Source: Heterodera schachtii (Eukaryota > Nematoda > Chromadorea > Rhabditida > Heteroderidae). Taken from it: 64,000 nt of DNA. Made by a program: the position numbers and the translations under genes. Positions 23,784 to 36,347 of this stretch are shown here, one piece after another (the stretch's first letter is position 1; every line of letters starts with the position of its first letter). The notes under the pieces were generated by a model. It was not told the DNA's origin. It ran no database searches and was given only the letters and a program-made list of their open reading frames with translations. The stretch lies in the NCBI GenBank assembly GCA_023374025.1, contig SIJG01000031.1:584101-648100 (forward strand). Direction: 5' to 3'.

Positions 23784-24695
23784 CTGCAAAAAATGACATT
23801 GTTAAATATAGAAAATTTTTTTAAAAAATCTTAGAATTTTTTAAAAGGACAAAAAAAATATAGAAAAATTTTCTGCCATTTTTCAAAAGTTTTTTGATGG
23901 ATTTATATTTATTTTGTTTTTCGAGAAATTCTCTAAATTGGTCAATTTTTCTTTAAATTTTTCGGCGGAGGGGGGGGGGGGGGTGGAAACGAGTGCATCT
24001 TCCCCACTAATTATAAGGTTTTTTCTAACTGAAAATTGTTTTTTATTTGCAGGACTGTCAAAAATATGCATGAAAAATGGCCAAAATACGCACATAAATA
24101 TGTAAATAAAGTCGTGAAATATCCACTAAATATGCATAAAAATGGCAAAATTTGTCCCAAATATGCATAAAAAAGTTGAAAATCAGGGGTACAATTATTA
24201 AAAAAATTTTTATTCCTCATAAATTTTACCGATTTTTTTTGCAATTTCAAAACAAAAAATTTCCCAAGTTTTCGGCAGTGAAGCTTAATTTTGACCCACT
24301 CGCGCATCCATTCAGATTTGAATTTAATTTTAGGCATAATCAAATTTTTTCCTAATGAATATTCAAATCTGAAAATATTTGGCGAAAAATGGCAAAACTT
24401 TTTAAAAAATGGCAAAATATGGCATGAAATATGCAGAAAAACCCAAAATTTGCAAAATACAGGATTTTTTTCCAATTTTATATTAGTTTTTTTACCCGAT
24501 GGTCATGCCCGCGGGCGCAATTGTGCCGCTCACAAGCGGCGTCAGAGTTTGTGGTGTTGTTGTTGTCCCGCATGGCGCATCCAACAATTTTTGTGTCTCG
24601 GGGGGGACGGGCCCATCATCGTACTGACAAATTATAAATTAAGAGAAATTACTCAGATCGGTACCCCGCCCCCATTTTGCATTGTTTCTCACACT

Positions 24696-25002
24696 GGTGT
24701 CATGGCAACTCGTACAAAAACTCGTACAAAGGCAACGCGTACAAAAAAAAAAATAATTTCTAAGAATTTTCAACTAAAACTTAGAATTTTTAGATTAAAA
24801 AACTAAATGGATTTTTAGCCTAGAAAAGCTTTTTTAAAAAATCTTTAAAGTTTTTTTTACTAATTATTCCACTGATTTTTTTAAATTTTTGAAAATTAAG
24901 TGGTTTAAAAAGTTTTTCATCTAAAAATTCTAAGTTTTAGGTGAAAACTCTTAGAAAATTTTTTTTTATACAGTTGCCTTTGTACGAGTTGCCATTGACC
25001 CC
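24696..25002. mobile_element. Foldback element, GGCAACTCGTACAAA units
   Basis: Ends GGTGTCATGGCAACTCG and (complement) GGGGTCAATGGCAACTCG resemble the outer ends of the foldback at 11,446. Each arm has two or three short tandem units before an AT-rich palindromic core. Flanks TCTCACACT and TCTCACTAC may be a decayed 9-bp duplication. Confidence 0.7.
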
Positions 25003-26404
25003 TCTCACTACACCAGGTTGACCCTCGCACCTCCCACACAGGGCGGAGCAGGTCGTTTCCCGCCCGTACCGAAAATTCTTTAAAAAAGAATTTCAAACAA
25101 ATTTTGGAAAAAAAAATGAGAAAATTTTTCATAAGAAAACAAAAAGAGAAAATTTTTACAGTTTTAGAACAATTTTTGAAAAAAACTTAGTAATTCATAA
25201 AAGAATTACGAAAAAAAATCGCTGAACTTTTTTTTTATAGATTTCTCAGGAAATTTTCTTATGAAAAAATCTTGGAGGGGGGGGGCGACGTGGGGAGATA
25301 CACGGTGAGGCAGAAAGACATGGGGAATCGATTACAAGAAAAAATATTAGAAAAATTTTTCTAAGAAAATGCTAAGAAAAAAAAAATTCAAATTTTCCAT
25401 TGATTTTTCCAAAATTTAATGATGAAGTACCAAAGTGTCCGGTTCGACGTATGCCAAATCCGATGCCGACTTCAGTCCTTGTACGCCAAGGAAGTCGCTC
25501 TGAAAAAAGAATTTTTTTTTTCATACTTGAATTTTTCAAAAAAAAAAATCGGCAATGGTCAAGAATTGGTGTCCCGACGAAAAAAAAATGTTAAAAATTT
25601 TGCAGGTATTTTTTCTAGGCTTGAAAAATGCGCTGATCTCGAATCCGAACTCAGTTTTTATTAAGCATTGATTTTTATCTATGATTTTTGATCAACTATT
25701 TGGTTTTTTGCAAAATTTTAAGAAAATTAGTCAGGCCTAAAAACTCATACCCAGATGTTGCAGCGCCTAATTTTGAATGAGCTAGTGAATGTATGGAGAA
25801 GTCGTTTTCAATTTTTACGCTTTTTTTGAAATTTAATTATTAATCCCAAGGGGTCATATGAGACGGGGGGGGGGGGTCTTGGGTTCGAGTCCACTTGGCT
25901 GCGAATTTGTTTTTTTATGACATTTGATGAAAAATCGTAGACAAATGAAAGTTCATGCATAATCAGAACTTACATTTGTGATCAGAGTATTTTTTAATCC
26001 CAAATTCATTGCTAAACTTTTTTTAAAGAATTAAAAAATGAAAAAACCAAATAGTTGATGAAAAATCATACATAGATAAAAATCAATGATTTTCAAAATA
26101 TAAGTTGAGATCCGTAACCAATGTATTTTTTAAGCCTAGAAAAAATACCTGCGAAATTTTTAACTTTTTTTTCGTCGGGACGCCAATTCTTGACCATTGC
26201 CAAATGGTAATTAACAAAAAAAAAAAAAAAATTTAGATTCTTCCTCTATTCCCACACAGCAACAAAATGGCACAAATTATTTTGAAATATTTCATTGCTC
26301 TTGAAAAAATGTGCAAATAAATTTGGGGTGGAGAGTGTTTCATTAACAGGGTTGCCGCCCTAAAAAAACCCGAAACCCGCCTTTTTCCCGACCCGAAAAT
26401 GGAA
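25003..26404. other. Repeat-rich, no gene seen
   Basis: An inverted repeat pairs about 25,540-25,690 with about 26,040-26,210 (GGCAATGGTCAAGAATTGG.. and its complement), probably a degraded foldback. A perfect Pol III B-box-like string GGGTTCGAGTCC occurs at about 25,878 after a G-run, without an A box. No protein-coding evidence. Confidence 0.45.
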
Positions 26405-26778
26405 GGTGCTAGGTTGTTTCGTAAAATCCGCCATTTGGCCGATTTTTTCGTCCAAAACATGGCACAACTTTCATAATGTAAAGGGAATCAAATTTTACGT
26501 TCTTGATATCATTTTCGAAAGCCAAGCTTTTTCTTAATTAGAATACAAAATTTTAAATAAAATTATCACATTTAACATAAGTTATGGCAGAAATAGTACT
26601 TATTTTCATACAACTTTTTCTAAAATTGACCAAAATTTTTTAAAATTTTCACTCTTATGGAAAAAAAGCTTGGCTATCGAATGATACCAAGAATGAAAAA
26701 TTGGATGGTTTTAAGCAAAGTTATGACATGTTTTGTCCAAAAATTCGCTAAAATTACGAAACGCCCATGGCGGCGGAT
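26405..26778. mobile_element. MITE, GGTGCTAGG family, 9-bp duplication
   Basis: Left end GGTGCTAGGTTGTTTCGTAA, right end (complement) GGGCGTTTCGTAATTTTAGC. Flanked by AAAATGGAA at 26,396-26,404 and 26,779-26,787, a perfect 9-bp duplication. Same family as 9,047-9,444. Confidence 0.85.
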
Positions 26779-26787
26779 AAAATGGAA

Positions 26788-29700
26788 AGTCTTATGGGGT
26801 AACAAAAAATGATGGTCAAATCAATGCTGCTGTCAATGCTGCTGATCCCCCCCCCCCCCCCCCGCCCGCCGGCGTTTTTGCTTTTATTAACATTTTTCCG
26901 TTGAAAGCCGTACCCCCCCCCCCCACCACCAAAACTGTGTTAGAAAATTCATTCCAATTCATTGATGAATTTCCTCTTACCATTTGGCTTACAAATTAGT
27001 GGGAGGAGTGGGGGGGGGAGAGATGTGAATAAAAAATTAAAATGATGAACGATTTGTAAAATAAGTGGAGAGAATGACAGAGGGGGGGGGGGGGGTGGCA
27101 TGGACAAAAATCCTTCGAATTTTCTCATAATTTAACTCAATATATAATAGGGCTACCAAAAATATGTCAAAATATGTACAAAAAAGCCAAAATATGTACC
27201 AACTATGTAAATAAAATTTTTAAAATGGTTATTTTTTGGAAAAAAATCCTAATCAAGCATTAAATAGGAACAAATTTTGTACTAATTTTTGGGTTTGAAA
27301 ATAAAAAAAATGTAAATTTTGAGTGACTGTTTTGACTTATCGTTTTTTGTTAAAGCGAATATTTGAATGAATTCAAAAAATATACATTTTTATTTCATTT
27401 TCATGAGTTTAAAATGCCCAAAATTTCAATAAAAAGTTTTCAAATGCGATGTTTTTTTTGGGGGGGGGGATGAATTACTGCAGGGGTGAGGGGCTAAAGC
27501 CTTCTTCGCCCCCCGAAACCGAAAATGAAAACAATTTTAAAATGTAAATTGGAAAAATTTCTTAAAAATTGAGTAACCATTTTCTTTAAGGAAATAATGA
27601 AAAATTCTAAATTTCCCACGGCGGTGACTATCCGCACCACCGGACAAAAATTCCTTTAAAATTTTCAAAATTTGACCCAAAATCGCCAATTTTTGAAAAA
27701 ATCTGTTCAAAAAATCCGTCAAAAATACCAAAATTTTTCAGGTGGCCTCACCCTACCCTTCAAATTTTTGGAAAATGGCAAAATGCAAGATTTTATCTTA
27801 AATAACGAGAAAATGAATTTAAATTTAAAAGAGTTAATAAAAATTATGATTAAAAAGTGATAAAAAAAGCATTCTACAAAAATTTAAAAGAAATTTTTAA
27901 TTAAAGTAACTAGAAAAGTTTTAAAAAGATATGTAAATGTTTTTCTTATTAAATTTAACAATCATTTTTGCAATATTTGGTCTTTGCTCAAAAAAATTCT
28001 TTCTGACGAATTGTCCACTGACGGATTGTCCGGACCCCCCCCCCCCGCCCTGATGCCAAGGCTCAGATTACACTCTTTGCAGAAGGGCTAACAACTAATT
28101 GACCTCCCCCCATTTCATCTCCCGCGCCGGTGGCATAAGTGAACGACCTCCAGCAGCTAAAAGCGACGAATAATGTTCGCTCTTGATCAGTGAGGGAGGA
28201 GCACCCACTCCACAGAAAAGAAACGGAGGGGATAATGGTACCTTGGGGATAACAACTGTCCCCGGAGGGGATGAAATTGAGAGCAACGTAATTTGTGTTG
28301 TCCTCCCATTCGTTTTGGTCATCTTTCACTTTTCATCCTCAGTGTCGTTGCCCGGGGAGCGATTGGAGCCCATTAGCGATTGATTGGCGTAAATCAGATT
28401 GAACGGAAAATGCTGAAAAGGGACCTTTTAAAAAAATGCACTCGGGACTTTTTTTGGGGGAAAACTAAATTTTTTGGGGGCTTTATTTCAGAGGGGGGGG
28501 GGGCTCTATTCAGGGGAGGCTCTATTTTCAACCCCCCTTGAAAAGGCGGCTTTATTTCAGAGGGGGGCTCTAATTCAGGGACGGTCTACCATTCAATAAA
28601 TACGGTATTTCCAATTGAAGGGGGGTCCCTAACTCCAAATGTTCTGGCAATTTTTAGGGGGTCGGAATTTCTACATTCCCACAAAAATTTTAAAACCAGG
28701 GCTTCGATCGAAAGTTTTCTAAACCAGACATCGGGCTGAAAAATATATATCATATTTTGGGGTCGAGAATCAGAACAGTTTGCGAAATTGCTTCAAATCA
28801 GTTATTTTTACAATTTAATTTATCAAAAATTATCAAATATTATATCTGATTTTAACGGGAACCGGTAAGTTTAGCACCAACCGTTTTGGCGCCATTACTA
28901 ACAACTTTTCACATTATCAACCAAATTAATTTTTTTTGATATCATTCGATAGCTCTTGAGATTCTTTATTAGCATGTAAAATTTCAAAATATTTCGTCAG
29001 TTTACAAAAAAAGTTATGGCCAAAAACCTCAAAAATTGACTTTTTCTAGGCTTTTTTTGCCGCGGCTTGCCATAACTTTTATTTTTGAATCATTCATTTC
29101 TTTTTTGACATATAAATAAAGGCACACATAGTGCTTTCAAATGATGACAGATTTACTAACATTAAATTAGAGTTGTACGGGACCGGGAATTTTTTCCAAA
29201 ACCGGGACCGGGACTTGCCGGGATCGAGACCTCGGTTTTTGTCCGGGACCGGGACCAACCGGGAAATTTTAAAAATTCAAAAAAATTTCAAAAATTTAAA
29301 TTTTTAATTTATTTCAACTGAAAATATGGAATTAATGGAGACGGGAGGATAAAAGAAAAAATACGGTAATTTAATCCGATCAAATGTTTAAAATCATTAT
29401 AAATCACAGTTTATGAGTGCAATTTAAGAAATTCATCATGGTTTGACGGCAAATTAACAAATTTTTTATTAAATATTAAAAAATAACAACAACAAAAACA
29501 TGAAAAATCGGAGACTAAAAATAAAATTCGAGCGCTAAAATTTCATTATATCCCTTTTGTAGCGGTAAAGCTACACAGAGAAAAAAAAGTAAATGCTTTT
29601 TTAAGTGAAGAGATTGAACATAAAATGGGAGATAAAGATAAAAAAGAAAAATAACAGTATTGTAGTTTTTCCACAGAAAATTTTTTTCGCTTTTTTTCTC

Positions 29701-30089
29701 TTTTTTACCGTACATTAAGGGTTTTCTACAGTAAAACATTTTGTTTGATCAGTATAAAAGTGCGAAATTCAAAAAGGTTCGAGTTTTCGACTTTTTGTTT
29801 AAACAGTATTAACAAAAATTTGAATTGAAATCCGTTAAATTAAAACAAAAAATTGGTAATTGAAAATATATTTTTATTTAAAGAGCAGCAACCAAAACAA
29901 TCTAAAGCATCCGTAATGATTCAAAATGATCGATCATTTCTCAAATAATTGCACTTCTTTTCCCGAGTGTCTCATCAGACGCGCCGCTTCCTTCGTTTTG
30001 CTGGTAGAGACAACGGACTAAAGAAAGTTTCAAATTTAATCCGATCAACAGATTAATAGCAAAAACAAAAAAAAAGAAGCAAATTCTGC
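26788..30089. other. Repeats and G/C runs; one GC-richer block
   Basis: G- or C-runs at about 26,848, 26,914, 27,083, 27,462, 28,036 and 28,490. A hAT-like end (TTAGAGTTGTACGGGACCGGG) starts near 29,165, related to the element at 58,543, with no partner end found. 28,060-28,390 is GC-richer with overlapping 66-88 codon open frames on both strands, possibly an exon remnant, but no domain or splice pattern decides the frame. A further MITE-like core block lies at 28,939-28,990. Confidence 0.4.
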
Positions 30090-31480
30090 TCACCCAATGC
30101 TAATATTGCCATCCCACAAATAAAAGTTGACATTGTTCAAATTGGCATCCGAATTTTCGTCTTTCTTCCGCTGAACCGCCGCCTTCTGCCCAAAAAGTGG
30201 GCATCGCTTCAACAGCCAATTAGAAGTTCCAGGCTCCAACGGCCAATTCTTCTTCTTCATCAGTGTCAACTTTTCTTTGGTCCGTTTGTTCACTAATTGA
30301 AATGGTTCAGTTGGTGTTGATTCGTACAATGTCATATGAATAATATAACTGGCAGAAGAAGTGGTGGTGGCACGGGAAAATGCCTAAACAATGCGAGAAA
30401 CGAACAAATTAAAAGCAAATCACAATAATATGTATTTTAATTTTTAAAAAATGCGATTTGGAATTTTTTAGTTTGGGATTTTCTAATCCGGGAGTCGAAA
30501 TTGGTGTCATTTTCGTGATCGGTGACCCCGAAAAACTTTTAATGGACAAAATGCATTAAGAAAACGACCGACCCCTTTGAAACTGTTGACCCATTCGAGA
30601 TTTGTTAGAACCGAATTGTCACGACAAAACAATCGTTTCGGCCGTCCATCAGTGGTCGGAATGTGCAACCATTTGGACAACATTTGGCCAGCAGAAGGAG
30701 TTGCATTTGGACCATCAACATCACCAATCACTTCGGGAAGCAGTTCACCAGAATTGATTGAATTAATGTTGAGATCGGAGAGAATTGACGGCGAAGTGAG
30801 ATGAAGCAAAGTGTCCAAATGAGCACCATTGGAAAAGCCAAAATGGTGCTTGTTGTTTGTCGACGTCGTAAAAATGGGCCAAATTTCACGGACCAAAACA
30901 TCCAAAATCGGCTGACAATCATTACTGATGGTTGCATTAAGCGACAAATTCAAATTGATGCCTCTGTCCCAAATGTGCTTGTTGGCACGAAGAAATGTGA
31001 CGACAGAGTGATCGATGTACCTGAAAACGGGGTGCTTTAAGGCTAATAATGTTTTGAGTTTTTGTATCCACCCAATCCGAAGGTCATTAAAGCGAAGTTT
31101 GTCGCGCAGCGGACGGTCCGGCAGCTCAAATTGCACCAATTTGACACCGATCCATACAAACAGTTTCGGCTTTTTTCCAATGCCCTTGCGAATTCTGACA
31201 AGTTTCCAAAGCGTCAATTCCGTTTTGGCATCGAAATGCGCGTCCACCAACGCATCGAAACGAGGTGAAAGAAGCGCCAATTTGAGGCCGAGTTGAGGAC
31301 GGTCAAAAAATGGGAAAATGTCCATCAAAACATCGGCACAAATCCAACTGAAATGCGGGAAAAATATATTGAGAGTGCTTTAAAATGAAATGCATAAAAA
31401 AAAAAAATTTTAAGCCAATAAATAAATTCTCACATTTTCCTCAAAATTCGATGTTTGTTTTTTTCGGCGGGCGGTGCCAT
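30090..31480 (-). CDS. F-box-like family protein
   Basis: Four exons in consistent phase: 31,480-31,434, 31,347-31,072, 31,020-30,573, 30,383-30,090; 354 residues. The first exon is only 47 bp (MAPPAEKNKHRILRK). The N-terminal motif WICADVLMDIFPFFDRPQLG is the F-box-like start of a family much expanded in cyst nematodes. The middle has WPIFTTST, LSDLNINSINSGEL and QMLSKWLHIPTTDGRPKRLF. The C-terminal domain has PFQLVNKRTKEKLTL, NWLLKRCPLF and ends near WDGNISIG. The typical family member is 300-450 residues, so this one looks complete. Probable role is substrate recognition in an SCF-type ubiquitin ligase (inference from family). The 51-bp intron 31,071-31,021 is a multiple of three and has no stop, so unspliced mRNA would also be open. 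It faces away from its paralogue at 32,506. Confidence 0.9.
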
Positions 31481-31871
31481 TAAATTCGGAAAAAATCGCT
31501 AAAAAAATCTCAGAATTTAAAAGACAAATTTGGAAAAAGCGCGTAAATAATCTAAGAAAATCTTCTTAGAATCTTTTTTGGGAACATCCAGATGATGAAA
31601 GTGAATAAATGAAATATGCTTAAATTTACTGGTTCCGTCCGCCCCTTTTATATGTATATAGACTTCACCCCCCCCCCGCCCCCTCAAAAAATGAGAATTC
31701 TCATCATTTTTGCGTCTCTTCTGCATTTTTTTTTGTGCTGAAACGTCCCCTTTTTTAACATTTTTGGCCACAAGCAAAATGGGACATTTACGATCCGACA
31801 AATGTAGCCAGGAGTGATTTGAAATTTTTTTTTAGAAAACCCGAGAATGGTGATACTACATCTGTATGTAC

Positions 31872-32255
31872 CAGGGATGGGCTTTCGCTTTCGCGTTTCG
31901 CAAAATTCGTTTTTTTTTGGCACTTACGATTTAGGATTTTGCGCTAAACGGGAATTTACACCCCTAAGAATGAGGGATGAAATTCCCCTAAAAAAGCTTT
32001 TTTATTGATTTTTTAAATTTTGAATAGACTTTTACAAAACGATGATTTTGACCCCAAATGCTGATTTTTGTCGGACAAATGCTGCTTTTCAAAAATTTCT
32101 TTTTGCTTTTGATTTTGACTATTAAAAAAATTGTAGAAAAAATTTCGCATTTCGCAATTTCGCGTTTTTTGGAACTTTGCATTTCGTATTTATTAATTAT
32201 TTCGCATTTTTTACTTTCGCAAATTTCGCATTTCTTTCGATTTGGCCCATCCCTG
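31872..32255. mobile_element. hAT-like MITE between F-box-like genes
   Basis: Ends CAGGGATGGGC and complement; perfect 8-bp duplication GTATGTAC at 31,864-31,871 and 32,256-32,263. It sits in the shared upstream region of two divergent paralogues and so could alter their promoters. Confidence 0.9.
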
Positions 32256-32505
32256 GTATGTACCTGATAAAAAACTTTAGATAAAATTCATTTTAATGGC
32301 ACCGCCCACTAAAAAAAAAGAAAAAACTTTCCTCCGCCGACCATTGCTTAATTTCTTCTGCTACAATTGGTAAACATCAAGAATTAGGACGCCGAACTGT
32401 TCGCGTGGCCAAGAAAGTGAAACGAACTTTGAGGAAAATGTGAGCCAAATTTGGCATTTTTTTTTCATGGCATTAAACAATCAAATATATTTTGCCCCAT
32501 TTCAG

Positions 32506-33546
32506 TTTGGTGTGCAATTGGGTGGACATTTTCCCCTTCTTTGACCGTGCTCAAATCGGCATCAAAATGGCACTGATTTCTCCACGTTTCGCTGCATTGG
32601 TGGACACGCATTTTGATGGCAAAAGCGAATTGACAATTTGGAGACGTGTCACAATTTGCAAAGATATTGGTGCACCGAAAGTGTCTGTACGTATTGGTCA
32701 CAATTTTGTGGAATTTCCGTTGCCGGACCGTCCGCTGCCCGACAAAATTCGCTTTCAAAACCTTCGAATTGAGTAATTTAGAATTCATTATTGGCCTTAA
32801 AAGTGCGTCCGTCCCCTTTTCAGATACATCGACGACTTCGTCATCAAATTTTTCCGTTCCAACAAACAAATTTGGGACAGAAATGGCACCAAATTGGATT
32901 TGAATGTGCGTTCATGTGAAATTGATGTCCAGCCAATTTGGGATGTTTTGGCCCGTCAAATTTGGCCCATTTTTGCGCCAAATATTCGTCATCTGAGCTT
33001 TGCCGGTGGCGATCATTTGAACAACTTGCATCGTCTGATTTCGTCAACAATTCTCACAGATTTTGAACAATTGAATTCAATCGATTCCGGCCATTTGGTG
33101 CCCGTTCGGATTTGTGTTAATGATGGTCCAACTGCTTCAATTTCTTCTGCTGGCCAAATGTTGTCCAAATGGTTGCACATTCCGACCACCGATGGACGGC
33201 CGAAGCAATTGTTTTGTCGTGATTATTTGGAACCATCAAATATCGGCGGATGGGTCAACAGTTTCAAAAGGGTCGGTCTTTTCTTAATGCATTTCGTCCA
33301 TTTCACCATTTAATATCATAACAATTATGTTTAAGAGTTTTTGGGGTCACAAATCATGAAAACTGACGCCAATTTCGACTTCACTTGGGTGAGCACAATT
33401 AATGAATGATGGCATTTGCCAATGATAAAATTTTTAATTCAAAATTCATATTGTTTCTTTTAATTTAGGCCATTGTCTGCACCAGCGGAAGAACAAAGCA
33501 ACGAAAATTTTTTCTCGAATCCCGGGCTCAGTGGTCGGCGGAATGA
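32506..33546 (+). pseudogene. F-box-like paralogue, altered ends
   Basis: Exons 32,506-32,772 and 33,271-ending exon 32,824-33,271 correspond to exons 2 and 3 of the minus-strand gene; the second is exactly the same length (448 bp) and both introns fall at the same codon positions. The core is well conserved: WVDIFPFFDRAQIG, ELTIWRRV, FRSNKQIWDR, QMLSKWLHIPTTDGRPKQLF. Differences: the ATG GCA CCG CCC start is present at 32,296, but the first exon is longer by about 97 bp and its frame stops before the family's splice donor (GTGAGC at 32,440). The candidate last exon (33,469-33,546, AIVCTSGRTKQRK) does not resemble the family C-terminus. The middle exons have no stop, so it is either a recent pseudogene or a gene with changed ends. 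Confidence 0.7.
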
Positions 33547-34703
33547 ATAAATTATTTGCACAAATGATGATAGATCATTATGAATCATTTGTTACTTGAT
33601 TAAATTGTTTTTATTTATTTGCGATTTCGAATACATACCAAAGGCGTAGTCAGACCCTTGGCTTTGGGGCGGGGGTGGGGCTTAAGTCAAAAATTCGATT
33701 TTTAGGGGCATATTTTTCTTTTTTCAGTCCATTTTTAGGGGTGTATTTTTCGTTTTTTGAAATCCTGAATTAAGGGGTGTATTTTACAAATTTTTTTTTA
33801 GCCGTTTATCGGCAAAAACTACCATTTTTGTCTCTATGTTTCAAAAATATGGTAAAATGGGGTCCGGCGGTGCCGATAGGCGTCGCCGGGGAAAATTTTT
33901 TTGAGTATTTTAATGCAATTTTGTTAAGAAAATTGCATAAATTTTTTTTTTTACAAAATAACATTTTCCTTTTTCCCGTCCGCCCCTCATAATTCCTCAA
34001 AATTTTTTGGAAAAGTGATATCAAGCAAAAAAAAAGGTCGTAGATTTACGTAGCTGCTGCTGGACTCCTTCACAAAATTTTCGGTCGACCCTCCTCCCAT
34101 TTTCTGTATATTTTTGAAAATTTTGCCGAAAAAACGATTAAAAAGGTCATCATCGGGTTCCCCACCCCTCCCGAACACTGGTCAAAATTATTGCAGTGAA
34201 TGGAAAATTGAACATGAGAACATTTTCTTGTGTCCGGAGTATGCACCAGGGAAGGCATTCCGAGGCCCAATAAAATTTTTTCGGAACAAACAGAATTCGA
34301 TAGCATTAACTGTTCCCTATTAATTTTGTACCGTATACCCAAGGATTACAGGGAATTCCGAGTTCCGACATTTTTTGGGTCGGAATTCCGACTTCCGAAA
34401 AATTTTTGGGCCTCGGAATTCCGAGTTTCTCTGGTGGCTAATTATTTAATCATACTGTCATAATCGCAATCAATGCTCAACAAATTACCGTTAAAGACGA
34501 ATCACACAACTTTAAAAAATATTTAGTTAACAAGTGGTTCAAAAAGCGACGGTTGAGGGACAAATTGCAACAACAACAAATGTCTGAACTGTCGCCGTTT
34601 TGTCCATCCACGAGCAGCAGTGTTAATTTAGTTTTTGCGCCAATTTTTTATTCTTTTTAAATTTTATTTAATTTAACTTACGTGAATTTTTTTTTTTTTA
34701 CAG
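33547..34703. other. Repeat end and AT-rich spacer
   Basis: AATAAA follows the F-box-like paralogue at about 33,546. From 33,640 runs a diverged copy of the element end seen at 13,625 and 20,757 (GGCGTAGTCAGACCCTTGGC), followed by a GC-rich quasi-palindrome near 33,865 (CCGGCGGTGCCGATAGGCG). Nothing clearly coding. Confidence 0.45.
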
Positions 34704-34722
34704 TTTTCTTCGGCACACCGCC

Positions 34723-35482
34723 ATGGCCGGCCTGCCCACGGCGCCAATGCAAATGCACCAAATGATGGCCCAGCGGCCGCCACGGCCACTCCAAATGGGC
34801 CAAATATTCGCGCCGCCGCCTCCTCCGATGTCCCGGTAAATTGTCATTCATTTTCCAGCAAAAAAATAAATAAATCAAAATAGTTTAAAAAATTTCTTTT
34901 CTGTTATAATTTTTCTTTTAAATTTTATTTATTTTTTTCTGAATAAAACTTAAAATATTGGTGTCATGGAGCGGAATCGAACCTCCGCCCTTGGTTCCTT
35001 TACTATCTTACAAAAACCACTTAACAAAATGATACCAATTGGATCAGTTCATTTTTCGAAAAATTGGATTTAAGAAAAATTTAAATTATTTAAAAAGGAA
35101 AAATTTTTCAGAAAAACAAATTTTTTAAAAAATCTTTTTTTTTCTTCGAAAAATCCTTTGCAATTTAGAAAATCAAAAAATTTTGCAATGCATTCAAGAT
35201 ACCACATTAATGTGACTTTTTTTTTTGAAAAAATCAGTGAGTTCCCTGAAAGTTTTCGGCACGGAGCCCATGGGCAGGGGACCCCGGATCATTCCCCTCC
35301 GCCATCCCTCCCAAAAAAAATAAACTTATTGTTAGAAATTTTTTTTAATTTTATATATTTTTTTGAAATTTTCATAAATTTTCAGGTTTTTTCCTCCGAC
35401 GGTGTCGCTTCCGGCAACTGATCAGGCACCGCCACCTGCTGCTGATGGGATGGGCATATTGAGAAGTGATTTGATGCAATAA
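34723..35482 (+). CDS. Met/Pro-rich protein, 3' exons
   Basis: Two exons in matching phase: 34,704-34,835 (acceptor TTTACAG, donor GTAAAT) and 35,386-35,482 (acceptor TTTTCAG, stop TAA), with a poly(A) signal AATAAAG about 20 bp past the stop. From the ATG at 34,723 it reads about 69 residues: MAGLPTAPMQMHQMMAQRPP, a PPPPPM segment, then RFFPPTVSLPATDQAPPPAA and an end at GILRSDLMQ. The frame is open upstream into the acceptor, so the ATG may be internal and earlier exons may exist. Low-complexity Met/Pro tails like this occur in RNA-binding and splicing proteins, but nothing here identifies which. The intron contains a tRNA-like sequence on the other strand. Confidence 0.55.
34960..35036 (-). 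tRNA. tRNA-like sequence, probably a pseudogene
   Basis: Minus strand has an A box (TTGTTAAGTGG) and a perfect B box (GGTTCGATTCC). The outer 7-bp stem GGTATCA/TGACACC pairs except one position, and a D stem TTGT/GTAA can form. The anticodon arm does not fold, so no amino acid can be assigned. Possibly a degenerate tRNA or a tRNA-derived SINE head. Confidence 0.4.
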
Positions 35483-36347
35483 ATTGATCATCAGTTTTGA
35501 AAAAATAATAAAGTTTTCAGTAATTATTGATCCAATAAACCAAAAGACTGTTTTCTTAAATATTTAACGTTCTTTACGAACTTAAAGTTATTGAAAAATT
35601 CAAATTTAGTTTGAGCGACAGCATAAATTTTAAAACAAAATAAATTTTTTTCCGATTAAAGCAAAAGACCTTGGAGCTCAGAGTTTGAAAAAATTCAAAT
35701 CTAAATCCGATTTTTAAAAATTTTGAATTTTTTTCGAAAAGCGGGGGGGGGGGGGTAAAACCGGCACTGTTACCTTTTTACATTTTTTACGTTAAACTTT
35801 ATTTAACTCACTGGAAGCACGTCATGGCATTTTGCACCAATTAACAATTTTCCTTCCTCTATAACATTTTTTCTATTTTGTCCAATTTTTTGTTCATTTT
35901 TACCAATAAAATTTATTTAAATATATTTTTTACGTACATAAAATGGATGGTATAGAAAATAAAAATATATTACTATTTTATTACATTAATCCCAGCGATT
36001 GAAATTTCGTTCAAATGATGAGGATCCTTCATTCACTCACGGCTGCTTTGGCATTTTCCTGTGATCAATTTTTGCACTCCGTTCGATCACTTTCTCTCTT
36101 AAAATGAAGCAAATTAACAATTTTTTGCTGGATTTTTCATTTGATCACTTTTTCCTCACCTATTCCGTATCGTTTCCACCCCACCGCCCGATTTTTTTGC
36201 CATAGAAATTTTATAAATTATATTTTTTTATAAAATTAAAAAAAAAATTACATTTTCGGTGGAGGACAACTGGGCTAAAAAAATTTTTTTTTTAATTTTT
36301 GAAAAATTTTATTTTTTTCTCCCAATTTATTCAACTGAATTTGTCAG
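35483..36347. other. Intergenic, no gene seen
   Basis: AT-rich with a G-run near 35,745. I searched it for the upstream exons of COX11 and found none. Confidence 0.5.

Noticed and set aside
28063..28383. GC-richer block with open frames on both strands as a gene
   Set aside because: No recognisable motif, no clear splice sites and no preferred frame; left as possible exon remnant.
30577..31296. Plus-strand open frames opposite the F-box-like gene
   Set aside because: Shadows of the well supported minus-strand exons.
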